Below, in pieces: positions 18,319 through 26,399 of a stretch of 64,000 nt of DNA; the first letter of the stretch is position 1, and each line of letters starts with the position of its first letter. The notes under the pieces were generated by a model. The model did not search any database and had not been told where the DNA came from. It worked only from the letters and a program-made list of their open reading frames with translations. The stretch comes from Lentisphaera profundi (lineage in GTDB: Bacteria; Verrucomicrobiota; Lentisphaeria; Lentisphaerales; Lentisphaeraceae), in the NCBI RefSeq assembly GCF_028728065.1, contig NZ_CP117812.1, positions 1,736,001 through 1,800,000 on the forward strand, in the 5' to 3' direction. The translations under genes and the position numbers were made by a program.

Positions 18319-19892
18319 TTACCAATTATCCGATTTAAAAGGCGCTGCGGGTAGTCCTTCACGGTTATAAAGGTTGCTGTGAATGGGGTTCCATCGGTAA
18401 GCATAGCGAACCGCCATAACTTTTTTGACTTTATCGGAACTGACGATTACTGATTTTCCATCCTCACTGATTCTAGCATTTGCCCAATACCATTTTTGAT
18501 CTTCTCCAGCTATCGCAAAACCTTCAAGACTTGATGAAATTTGCTTTGTCGTTTCTAAACCTTTTTTCTCGCCGACCATAAGACCACTACCTATATGGCT
18601 AAAATGAACAATCGCTTCAGCTCCGCTATTATGGAGCTTTTGGAAGAGAGGTCCACTATAGACAAGTTCCTTTCTTCCATATTCTTTGGCAAGTGCCCAC
18701 AATGAGAGACGCTTGCCCACATCCTGTTTATTTTGAGGGTGAATATTAACCGGATTGCCAATATCGTAAGTGACTGCAAGTCCTGTGTTAGGAAGTTCTA
18801 AGGAACGCTTTTGAGCTTCACGAATTTTTGCGTAACCATCCCCCCTTCCGCTTTTTCATTATACTTATGAAGATTAGCTAATTGCACTGTGTAAAACGGA
18901 AATGCTCCTTGCCCCCAAAGTTCACGCCAACTCTCGATCAAGGCTTTTTTCTTAAAGAAGTAATAATCACCCTGGCCCCAACTTGACTCGCCCTGATACC
19001 ATATAACTCCACGAATGCCATAAGGAATAATTGGGTTTATCATGGAATTGAATATTTTAGTCATACCGTGGTGTGACACCGGCATCCTACTATCTGGTCG
19101 GTCCGGGATATTAAGTGGGAGGCTTCCCTGAGAAACACGTTTTTCCGCCCCTGGAAGCCAAATTTCCATTTTATCTAAATAGTCATTCCATTGCTTTTTG
19201 TTTTCCTCGTTAACTGGCAGACTCTTATCAAGTTCGATTTTTTCCTTCTCTAATTCTGTAACTATGTTAAAACCAAGCTCTGGAATCCAAGGCTCAATTC
19301 CAGTTCCGCCCCAGCTTGCATCGATAATAGCTATGGGGATTTTTAGATTTTCATAAAGAGATCGTGCAAAAAAATAACCAACCGCGGTATAATCCTTGGC
19401 TGTATCCGGCGAACAGACACTCCATTCACCTTTAACATCAGTACGTGGAAGGTTGGCCGCAGTTCTTGTAAGGTTTAACTGTCTAATAGCGGGGTATTTA
19501 GCCGCTGCTATTTCTTCTTTTGAATTAAAGGCAGCCCCCAGACGCCACTGCATATTGGACTGACCGGAACATATCCAGACTTCACCCACTAAAACATCTT
19601 TAATACTATGATTAGCAATGGTCAATGTCTGACCTTTTAGATTGGCTTCCATGGGCTTAAGTTTAAGCATCCATTTGCCATTTTCATTAGTTTTGGCACT
19701 TATACTTTGATTCCCAAAATTTACATTTATCACTTCACCAGGACTAGCCCAACCCCATATAGGAACAGAAATATTTCTTTGGAGAACCATATGGTCATTA
19801 AAGAAAGCTGGGATTTTAACTTCTGCTTGGAGTGATGCAGTCATAAACACCAGCAAGAGTGATAATAGATATGTTTTACGTTTTGTCTGCAT
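18319..19892 (-). pseudogene. Sialate O-acetylesterase-like (SASA) gene with one frameshift
   Basis: Exported carbohydrate acetylesterase of the sialate O-acetylesterase family, broken in the sequence as given. Part one starts at ATG 19892 with a signal peptide and holds GQSNM (110-114, nucleophile Ser112) and WYQGES. It leaves frame after KAEGG at a G6 run (plus-strand C6, 18840-18845) and stops at 18798. Part two resumes in another frame with DGYAKIREAQ, holds the catalytic DIGNPVNIHPQNK block with Asp and His, and ends at 18319. One more G restores a continuous protein of about 524 residues. All catalytic residues are kept, so the break is recent, a sequencing error or a slippage switch. 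It lies 4 bases from the GH32 remnant and 9 from the esterase-lactonase gene. Confidence 0.85.
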
Positions 19893-19896
19893 TTTT

Positions 19897-20181
19897 TTAT
19901 TCTCCGCTTTTTTTCAAAATTGATTTCATCGGATAAACTTTGCACTTATTTATGAGGACTTTATCTGTCCCAGAAACTTCTGCACTAAAAGTGATTTTGT
20001 TTAAGTGACTAACAGAAAGATTTTTTCTTTCAGGTAATTTAAAGGCAGCTCCCTCTTGCTGCCATTTGCTAAAACGACTCTCTTCAAAGTCTGCAATGAG
20101 TATGTCGGCTTCTTCTTGAGCCAAAGCATTGCTATGGCTAAAACAGCTCACTACACCAAGTGCCGCAAAGATCTTAAACAT
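19897..20181 (-). pseudogene. GH32 remnant with a large internal deletion
   Basis: A 94-codon frame from ATG 20181 with a good signal peptide (FKIFAALGVVSC onward, ending NALAQ), then DILIADFEESRFSKWQQEGAA, an N-terminal block found in some exported GH32 proteins. It then jumps to VLINKCKVYPMKSI, which resembles the extreme C-terminus of the same enzymes (KVNSL..YELKSIW in the sisters). The whole catalytic domain is missing. I infer an in-frame internal deletion of a GH32 gene. The product could still be secreted as a small beta protein, but no function is proposed. Confidence 0.55.
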
Positions 20182-20357
20182 ATTAGAAACTTTCTCGACT
20201 AAGGATTTCCAATAGCACAATCCTTAACTTTAACACCATTGTGAAGCTGTCCCATTTTACGCCTATTTCTTCTAAATTGATTTGAATTTGTGTACTATCG
20301 AACATTGAATTGTCGCGTTAACGCAGTTGACCACGTGGATCTCAGATGGAAACATAT

Positions 20358-21203
20358 TTATTTATTATGATCAAACCAGGTACCGCCTGCCCGTGAACCT
20401 GGAACTATTCTTTCCACCAAAGTCCTGCCATTCTTCACTTCCACGTGACCATCAGACATGGCCATATTGGCCTTTCCTCCTCCATGAGCATTAAAATATT
20501 CATAGTTCGAATATGAGTTTTTATAAGCATTATAATAATCATATCGAGCAGAATGATTGTGAAACAAACCGCCTAGTAGATTGCTGGCGGCCCCTTTATT
20601 ACCGGACTCATCATAATTCCACAATTCTGAAAAGAGTAGTGTTTGACTTGGCATTGTAACAGTGGAAAGCTGCACACCAACACCACCATTTTCAGGATAC
20701 ATCCCCCCAATAAGCCCGGGGTAAAATCCATTCCACAAACCCTCGTAATGCTCCGATGCTGCGTAGCTTTTCGGATACAAATCTGTCGTTATATCTGTTT
20801 CATCATAATTACTTTCAAACAAACCTAAAGAAGGGTCTGATGGACAATTGAATATCCTGGTGTGTGATTCAGAAGTATTACTCCTTAAGACATTGCCGTT
20901 CGGTCCAGTCCAATCAAGATTCAAATAGGTATAAATACTATCTTCCCATGAGATCTTGCCGAGATGATTCTGATTTTGAAAAAACCCATCATTGTCCAAG
21001 GTAAACATGGTATTGGCAAACAACAATTGCCTCTGATTGTTCGCACAGACTGCCATCTTGCTTGTTTTACGTGCTTTTGAGAGGCTTGGCAAAAGCAAGC
21101 TTGCCAGTATTGCGATAACACTGATTACGACAAGAAGTTCGATTAAAGTGAAGCGATGAATGCCCTCTTTAGACTCCTTAATTTTCATATTTCGCATAGT
21201 CAT
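20358..21203 (-). CDS. Prepilin-like protein with N-terminal methylation motif (Lentisphaera type)
   Basis: A 281-residue type II secretion pseudopilin-like protein. The leader (18 residues, basic) is followed by the methylation/cleavage motif [20 protein letters not shown] and a long hydrophobic helix. The C-terminus has [17 protein letters not shown], a variant of the H-X9-DG tail with ten instead of nine residues between H and DG. Such proteins are numerous in Lentisphaerae; most are thought to be surface or secreted proteins made through a pilin-like route, of unknown function. AGGAC precedes ATG 21203 by about 8 bases. A class 1 motif ends 42 bases before the start, and the gene is divergent from the first ECF sigma gene. 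Confidence 0.88.
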   Translation of the reverse strand: MTMRNMKIKESKEGIHRFTLIELLVVISVIAILASLLLPSLSKARKTSKMAVCANNQRQLLFANTMFTLDNDGFFQNQNHLGKISWEDSIYTYLNLDWTGPNGNVLRSNTSESHTRIFNCPSDPSLGLFESNYDETDITTDLYPKSYAASEHYEGLWNGFYPGLIGGMYPENGGVGVQLSTVTMPSQTLLFSELWNYDESGNKGAASNLLGGLFHNHSARYDYYNAYKNSYSNYEYFNAHGGGKANMAMSDGHVEVKNGRTLVERIVPGSRAGGTWFDHNK

Positions 21204-21245
21204 AATTTAAGTCCTGAATAAAGTTTTTAGTTGAGTTACATTTCC

Positions 21246-21273
21246 ATATACAGGCATTTTTTCATATTGGACG
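21246..21273 (-). promoter_or_regulatory. Class 1 two-block promoter motif next to the first ECF gene
   Basis: Plus-strand cores ATATAC 21246-21251 and TGGACG 21268-21273, here 16 bases apart as in one of the copies near 1200. It points at the prepilin gene and lies 80 bases before the ECF sigma gene on the other strand. Confidence 0.65.
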
Positions 21274-21353
21274 TCAATCATTATATTACATGACAATACC
21301 ATTTAATTTACCTTTAGTTTGTATTTAGTCTTTGATGGCCGTAACGTCATGAA

Positions 21354-21941
21354 ATGAAAAATAATTATCACACTAGACATACTCTACTACTCAGGGCCGC
21401 AGATCCAAATGATGAGCAGGCATGGGAAGATTTTGTGACGTATTACGATAGTTTTATTCAAATGGTTCTAAATCGTTTACTTTTTGATTTAAGAGAGAGT
21501 GATGATTTACGCCAAGATATCCTCATAAAGTTATGGAAAAACCTACAAACTTATGACCATAAAAAAGCCAAGTTTCGTACATGGTTGAGCACGGTTATTC
21601 GCAATACAGTTATTAATCACTCAGAAAAGAAAGGTCGAAAAAAGCTATTGCTAGCTCCCGAAGGCAGCCTGCTACTTGCGGCTGACTCACAGAACGAACT
21701 CGAATTACATATTCAAGCCGAGTGGGAAACTTATGCATCTTCTCTGGCATTGGAAAAAGTAAAACCATTATTTTCAGACAATGCATTTAAAGTTTTTAGT
21801 ATGAGTCTTGAGAATATGTCAGTTGATGTTATTTCTGAAAAATTGGAGATTAGTACTGATAGCGTCTACAAAATGAAAACTCGTTTCATAAAACGATTAC
21901 ATGAAGAAATAAACTTCATTCGAAATCAAACAGAGTTTTGA
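21354..21941 (+). CDS. ECF-type RNA polymerase sigma factor (first module)
   Basis: A 195-residue ECF sigma factor. Region 2 is clear (DLRQDILIKLWKNLQTYD, then FRTWLSTVIRNTVINH, roughly residues 50-92). Region 4 is the C-terminal helix-turn-helix (DVISEKLEISTDSVYKMKTRF, about 160-180), preceded by a long linker. The opening RAADPNDEQAWEDFVTYYDSF is shared with the second ECF protein of the window (QANNQDAWEDFCTYYQQY), so they are paralogues of the PVC-type ECF group that pairs with protein kinases. No anti-sigma gene is next to it; instead the kinase gene follows directly, so control by phosphorylation is likely. Candidate target: the class 1 motif found beside it. Confidence 0.9.
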   Translation: MKNNYHTRHTLLLRAADPNDEQAWEDFVTYYDSFIQMVLNRLLFDLRESDDLRQDILIKLWKNLQTYDHKKAKFRTWLSTVIRNTVINHSEKKGRKKLLLAPEGSLLLAADSQNELELHIQAEWETYASSLALEKVKPLFSDNAFKVFSMSLENMSVDVISEKLEISTDSVYKMKTRFIKRLHEEINFIRNQTEF

Positions 21942-21946
21942 TCACA

Positions 21947-24052
21947 ATGAGAAAGGGGCAAAAAGAAACACAAGATGCTGCTCAAAAAGCACTCATAAAT
22001 GCTGACCCTAGACTAAGAGTTTTTTTCAAAAAAGAAAATATCCCCGATACAGAATTAATATATGATGAGTTAGAGTGCTCCTCTAAATATAAAGATTTTA
22101 CTGAAATAGCTCGTGGTGGCATGAAAACCATTTACTCTGTTTACGATCAACATGCCGATCGCATCATTGCCATGGCAAAATTACACGATGTGACACCAGA
22201 AAAAATGTTTGAGCCCTTTTTAAGAGAAGCGAGATTAACAGCAAAATTAGATCACCCAAACATCATAAAAATCCATGAGATAGGCCTTAATGAATTTAGC
22301 AGGCCTTTCTTCACCATGGACTTAAAGAATGGTGAAAATCTTGGCTCTCAACTTAAAAAAAAGCAGTCTAGTTTAGCTGAATTATTAGTTATTTTCGTGA
22401 AGGTTTGTGATGCAATTTCCTATGCTCATTCAAGAGGTGTCATTCACCTAGATTTAAAGCCTGACAATATTCAAGTTGGTGAATTTGGTGAAGTCATAGT
22501 CTGCGACTGGGGGCTTGGTAAAATAATTGATGATCAAAGCTTCTCTAAGGATCCAATCAGTGATTCAGATATACTCAATAACATGACTCTGCATGGGAAG
22601 ATAAAGGGAACCCCAGGCTTTATGGCACCAGAACAGACTGGTCTCACCAATTTTGATAATGGTACCTGGACTGACATATACTCATTGGGCGTTAGCCTGT
22701 ATGTCATTCTTTGTGGTGATATACCTTTCCAAGGAGAAATTAAAACTCTTCTCAAAAACACTGCAAATGGGCAGTTTAAAAAACCATCAGCAATCACCCT
22801 TGTCCCACCAAGACTTGAAGCCATCTGTTTAAAAGCTATGAACAATGATCCCAAGAACCGCTACGCTAGTGTAGATGCCCTTAAAAATGACATAGAAGCT
22901 TATCAAGATGGTTACTTAACCAGTATCGAGGATGCCACTCTTTTAAAAGCCTTGACGCTACTCATCAAAAGAAATAAAAAAATAACTAGTATATTTTTAA
23001 GCGCTATATTTTTATTAATCTTATCAACTTCCATTTTTATTAAAAATATTAATATTGCTAAAAATAAGGCAGAACAAGCCACTATTGCCGCACGTGTATC
23101 AGAGCATAAAGCTCTTGATCTAGCAGACCGTTACCGTTCAGAAAAAATAAAAAGTCAGCGCAGGGGTAAAACTTCTGCACCTCAATTTATTTATAAAAGT
23201 GTTAAAGCGTGGAATCAATCTGAGATTGATTCAGCTGAGAGTAATATAAATATGGCCTTAATCCTAAATCCTAAAAATAATCAAGCGATCGAAATTAAAG
23301 CAGGACTTTTAGTCAGTCAATTTCAGTTTACTAATGCATTGAGCTTTTTACAGCAACAGGGTTTCAATGACAGTAGTTTAAAGGGTCATGGTATTATTGA
23401 AAAGTATTACAAAATAGCCCACACACACCTAAATCAGGAAGAATCACTCACTGATAATATTAAGTTGGAGATAATTCGCAATCTTTATACTGAGTACTAC
23501 TCAAATCATTCTATTATTCTGGATGGTTTTTCTTATTCTTTTTTCAAAAAAAATAGCCCACTTAAACTACGATTAAAATACACTCAAAAATTCCTCGAGA
23601 TATTTAACCCTAAATTGACTGCATTAAACTTTAACTATAATCCTGAGCAGACTTATCTTGATATCTCTAATAATAAGGAAATGGTCTGGGCCAAGTGCCT
23701 TAGAAACTTCCCCGCAACTCGAATCAATATATCCCATACCAAGCTATCTGATGTTTCTTCATTTACAGGCATGCCTCTGCTAGAGGTCGATGCCAGTCAT
23801 TCAGCCTTAACTGAAGTAGGCTTTGAATATCTATCAAAAATTCACACTCTTGATATATCAAACACAACAGTAAACCAGCTTACAAATATCCCTAGACGTT
23901 TAACTAAGTTAAACATTCGCCATACCTCAGTGCAATACTTAAGTCCATTGAATAAACTTAACTTATTAGAAGAACTAGTAATTCATAAAGGGCAATTCTC
24001 AAAAGAAGCTCTGGAAAGTGTACCCAAGAAAGTAAAAATTATTCAGAACTAA
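21947..24052 (+). CDS. Membrane Ser/Thr protein kinase with leucine-rich-like tail (first module)
   Basis: A Hanks-type kinase of about 700 residues. Numbered from TTG 21938, the ATP loop is IARGGMKTIYSVYD (57-70), the lysine is K81, the catalytic loop HLDLKPDN (170-177) and the metal loop DWG (190-192), followed by GTPGFMAPEQ. HLD and DWG replace the usual HRD and DFG, and the glycine loop is shortened. A membrane helix lies at about 351-370, so the C-terminal part should be outside the cytoplasm. That part has helical repeats and then LRR-like lines (LTKLNIRHTSVQYLSPL, LHTLDISNT-like). ATG 21947 lies 5 bases after the sigma stop; TTG 21938 is an overlapping alternative. Probably senses something outside and acts on the ECF factor. 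Confidence 0.88.
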   Translation: MRKGQKETQDAAQKALINADPRLRVFFKKENIPDTELIYDELECSSKYKDFTEIARGGMKTIYSVYDQHADRIIAMAKLHDVTPEKMFEPFLREARLTAKLDHPNIIKIHEIGLNEFSRPFFTMDLKNGENLGSQLKKKQSSLAELLVIFVKVCDAISYAHSRGVIHLDLKPDNIQVGEFGEVIVCDWGLGKIIDDQSFSKDPISDSDILNNMTLHGKIKGTPGFMAPEQTGLTNFDNGTWTDIYSLGVSLYVILCGDIPFQGEIKTLLKNTANGQFKKPSAITLVPPRLEAICLKAMNNDPKNRYASVDALKNDIEAYQDGYLTSIEDATLLKALTLLIKRNKKITSIFLSAIFLLILSTSIFIKNINIAKNKAEQATIAARVSEHKALDLADRYRSEKIKSQRRGKTSAPQFIYKSVKAWNQSEIDSAESNINMALILNPKNNQAIEIKAGLLVSQFQFTNALSFLQQQGFNDSSLKGHGIIEKYYKIAHTHLNQEESLTDNIKLEIIRNLYTEYYSNHSIILDGFSYSFFKKNSPLKLRLKYTQKFLEIFNPKLTALNFNYNPEQTYLDISNNKEMVWAKCLRNFPATRINISHTKLSDVSSFTGMPLLEVDASHSALTEVGFEYLSKIHTLDISNTTVNQLTNIPRRLTKLNIRHTSVQYLSPLNKLNLLEELVIHKGQFSKEALESVPKKVKIIQN

Positions 24053-24419
24053 TTTTCACTATAGATTACAAAACGGGCGTTGAGTATTAGTGGGATGGTC
24101 CCCGCTGGCCATTTGAAACAGCGCAAACACTCACGGCTTTGGCTAATACACTCAACAACTATGATCAGAGATCTTCTCCAAAGAAGATTATATCATGTCA
24201 AGTCCTGATAGCACCAAAAAGTCTTTGAAGATACACCTGGAACTATTTCCGTATAGACATCCTCCCTATCTCCTTTCAGTAAGCTGAAAAACAGTCCATG
24301 ATTTATACTTTTCAGAAAGGGGAACTTCACCCGCCGTTTTAGCCTCCACCATTATTTTAGCTACGTCAGAAGGTACGTGTACATGTTCGAACTTGTGCAT
24401 ACATGTAGAAACTTAGACT
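24053..24419. other. Intergenic stretch with an imperfect inverted repeat and possible coding debris
   Basis: GTTGAGTATTAG (24079-24090) and CTAATACACTCAAC (24143-24156) are near-complementary and could fold after the kinase gene. The 15-mer GCTAATACACTCAAC at 24142-24156 recurs exactly at 43115-43129, also just after a plus-strand gene. On the complement, 24200-24390 reads as broken protein-like pieces (HVPSDVAKIMVEAKTAGEV, then DREDVYTEIVPGVSSKTFW), perhaps an old gene fragment of unknown family. Confidence 0.35.
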
Positions 24420-24641
24420 GATTGAGGACAAAAAAAAGCCAAGCTGGTGCTTGGCGATCCCAGGGGAATTTTGAATGATTGAGGAGAATAGATAAGGCCG
24501 AGCTGGTGCTTGGCGATCCCAGGGGAATTTTGAATGATTGAGGAGAGTAGATAAGGCCAAGCTGGTGCTTGGCGATCCCAGGGGGAGTTTGAATGATTGA
24601 GGAGTGGTGATAAGGCCAAGCTGGTGCTTGGCGATCCCAGG
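24420..24641. repeat. Four tandem 57-59 bp repeats, each with a hairpin
   Basis: Units begin at 24420, 24477, 24536 and 24595. Each carries GCCAAGC-TGGT-GCTTGGC, a perfect 7-bp stem with a 4-base loop, then gatcccagg. In the second unit the stem base A is G, which still pairs as G-U in RNA. The array lies between convergent genes, so it may stop transcription from both sides or be a dispersed repeat family. Long frames across it on the complement strand are only repeat translation. Confidence 0.9.
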
Positions 24642-24696
24642 ATTGAGTGACAAGTGATTTGCTTCTTGATGAGAGGATATCCTAAGTCTGTGAGTA

Positions 24697-25389
24697 CTAT
24701 ACCGACCAATACCAACTCGTTATGTTATAGCGATAGATTTCGGTGTTCTTAGGGTTCATTTTCTCCACCCAGTGCTCAGAGCCTTTTGAGGAAGGATCAA
24801 ATAAAACACAGCGATTAAATAAAGGTGCAATACGAACTGGCGCATCATCTTCACCGATAAAGACCAACTCACCTCCATCTGCTTCAGCCCAATCTTTATT
24901 TAAGTACAATAACATGCAAACTTCCCTTCCCGGTGAGTCATCGGCGTGTTGCTCCACAAAATCCCTAGCACCTAAACGAAAGTAATTGGTATTTATAGCT
25001 GGATCTTCCACAGTAATGTCGGTTAATTGGACATTAAAGATACAGGATAAAACTGACATAAATTCATCCCCTCGCAAAAATGACAAAAAGTCCTGAGCAT
25101 TATTGCCACTAAGCTCATCGCATTGCCAAATACCTCGCTGAACAAAGCGCTCATCTTTACTGGCTTGCTGCCATTGATTATCATCTACATATAAAGCCGA
25201 GTAAGTGTGCTTTTGTGTCTGCCAATAATCCTCTTGCTGTAAAATATTCACTACTTCATTCAGCTTGTCTTCATCAAATAAGCCATCAATCACGATATGA
25301 TTGGGACAAGAATTTGATAAAGACTCTCGATACCTAGATAGAGCAGGAACGTTGACGCTCTCATCATTCAAGTACATAGAAACTACCAT
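24697..25389 (-). CDS. 2-oxoglutarate/Fe(II)-dependent oxygenase (prolyl-4-hydroxylase-like)
   Basis: A 230-residue cytoplasmic protein with the iron site of this superfamily: H148 and D150 in EQHADDSPGRE, H206 in SEHWVEKM, and R220 in IYRYN as the probable 2-oxoglutarate anchor. CMLLYLNKDW and GGELVF between them are typical of the P4Hc group, which hydroxylates proline or other residues, or small molecules. No signal peptide is seen. The start is uncertain: neither ATG 25389 nor ATG 25377 has a clear ribosome site. It is close upstream of the hairpin repeat array and stands alone, with unrelated neighbours. Substrate unknown. Confidence 0.8.
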   Translation of the reverse strand: MVVSMYLNDESVNVPALSRYRESLSNSCPNHIVIDGLFDEDKLNEVVNILQQEDYWQTQKHTYSALYVDDNQWQQASKDERFVQRGIWQCDELSGNNAQDFLSFLRGDEFMSVLSCIFNVQLTDITVEDPAINTNYFRLGARDFVEQHADDSPGREVCMLLYLNKDWAEADGGELVFIGEDDAPVRIAPLFNRCVLFDPSSKGSEHWVEKMNPKNTEIYRYNITSWYWSV

Positions 25390-25433
25390 TTATATTTTTA
25401 GATAATCCCAAAGCAAGGAGGTAACTGAATACC

Positions 25434-26195
25434 CTATTGTAATTGAGCCGTAATTGATGCTACAACTTTTTGAGCCAGGAATGCGGAACCCGCAGTGTTG
25501 AAGTGAACATTTTTAGGCTTTTGTAAATCGCTTAATTTTGTATTTACGGCGCTATACAAATCATTTACTGTAATATCATTTTTCTGCATGATTGCGATTG
25601 CCACAGTATTATATTTACCGGCATCAATGGGGTCACGATAGGGTTTTACTCCCGCAGGAAAAGGTGTAGTTGTCGCGAAAATAAGCTTTGCATTTGTCGC
25701 TTTTAATTTTGAAACTAATAAAGTTAAGTTTTTTGTATATTGTGCTAAGTCAGCTTGTTGAGGGTCATTGGCCTCATTTGAGTTTTCACTCGTCCCCGCC
25801 ACTTTAACTCGCTTTAAATCATGAAGTCCCCAATTAAAGTGAATGACATCCCATTGCGTATCTCCTATCCAAGAATCAAGTTTTTCGACACCTAGAGTTG
25901 TGCCCTGAGCATTTCCTGGATTATGGCTAATATTTGCTTTACCCTTTAATTTTTTACGAACAGTATTGGTATAGCCAATAGAAATGGAGTCACCAATAAT
26001 TAACACCATCGGCAGACTGGGATCAACTTTGGATTTTTTCGATTTTCTCTTTTTTTTATTTTCCGCAGAACCTTCTTCGGGAACATAAGCCTTATCACTT
26101 GCCGCTTTAGGATTTGGCTTAGTCGCTGGTGCTGCAAATAGATTGAGGGCATTCAAACAAATAAAAATGGCAATATATAAACGATATAAACTCAT
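25434..26195 (-). CDS. SGNH/GDSL hydrolase, exported
   Basis: A 253-residue exported hydrolase. A signal peptide (1-21, ending LFAA) is followed by a Lys-rich linker (about 25-58), then the SGNH fold. Block I is IIGDSISIGY with Ser70, block II the NAQGT segment, block III HFNWGLHDLK with the Asn, and block V VHFN with the His near residue 233. Such enzymes remove acetyl or acyl groups from glycans or lipids. It ends 45 bases before the oxygenase gene on the same strand. Whether it belongs with the glycan genes cannot be told from sequence; the linker suggests it sits at a distance from the membrane or wall. Confidence 0.85.
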   Translation of the reverse strand: MSLYRLYIAIFICLNALNLFAAPATKPNPKAASDKAYVPEEGSAENKKKRKSKKSKVDPSLPMVLIIGDSISIGYTNTVRKKLKGKANISHNPGNAQGTTLGVEKLDSWIGDTQWDVIHFNWGLHDLKRVKVAGTSENSNEANDPQQADLAQYTKNLTLLVSKLKATNAKLIFATTTPFPAGVKPYRDPIDAGKYNTVAIAIMQKNDITVNDLYSAVNTKLSDLQKPKNVHFNTAGSAFLAQKVVASITAQLQ

Positions 26196-26399
26196 GGAAA
26201 TCCCTTGTGATTTTAATTATATTTTGAAATGGCTGCAATGTATTTTAATTATACTGATCTCTATTCAATAATCTTACAATATACAACACTCATCATTAAT
26301 AAATCTAAGCATAGTTTATACATGCTGAATTACTTAGATTAACATATAATGCTTTACGGATGAATTCTTATCCAACAAGAATTCACCCATGGATAAAAA

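Noticed and set aside
24420-24641. CRISPR-like array
   Set aside because: Units are contiguous repeats without unique spacers, and no cas genes are near.
24366-24715. Two overlapping long frames on the complement across the hairpin repeats
   Set aside because: They exist only because the repeat unit is nearly a multiple of three and lacks stops; residues repeat in three registers and there is no ribosome site.
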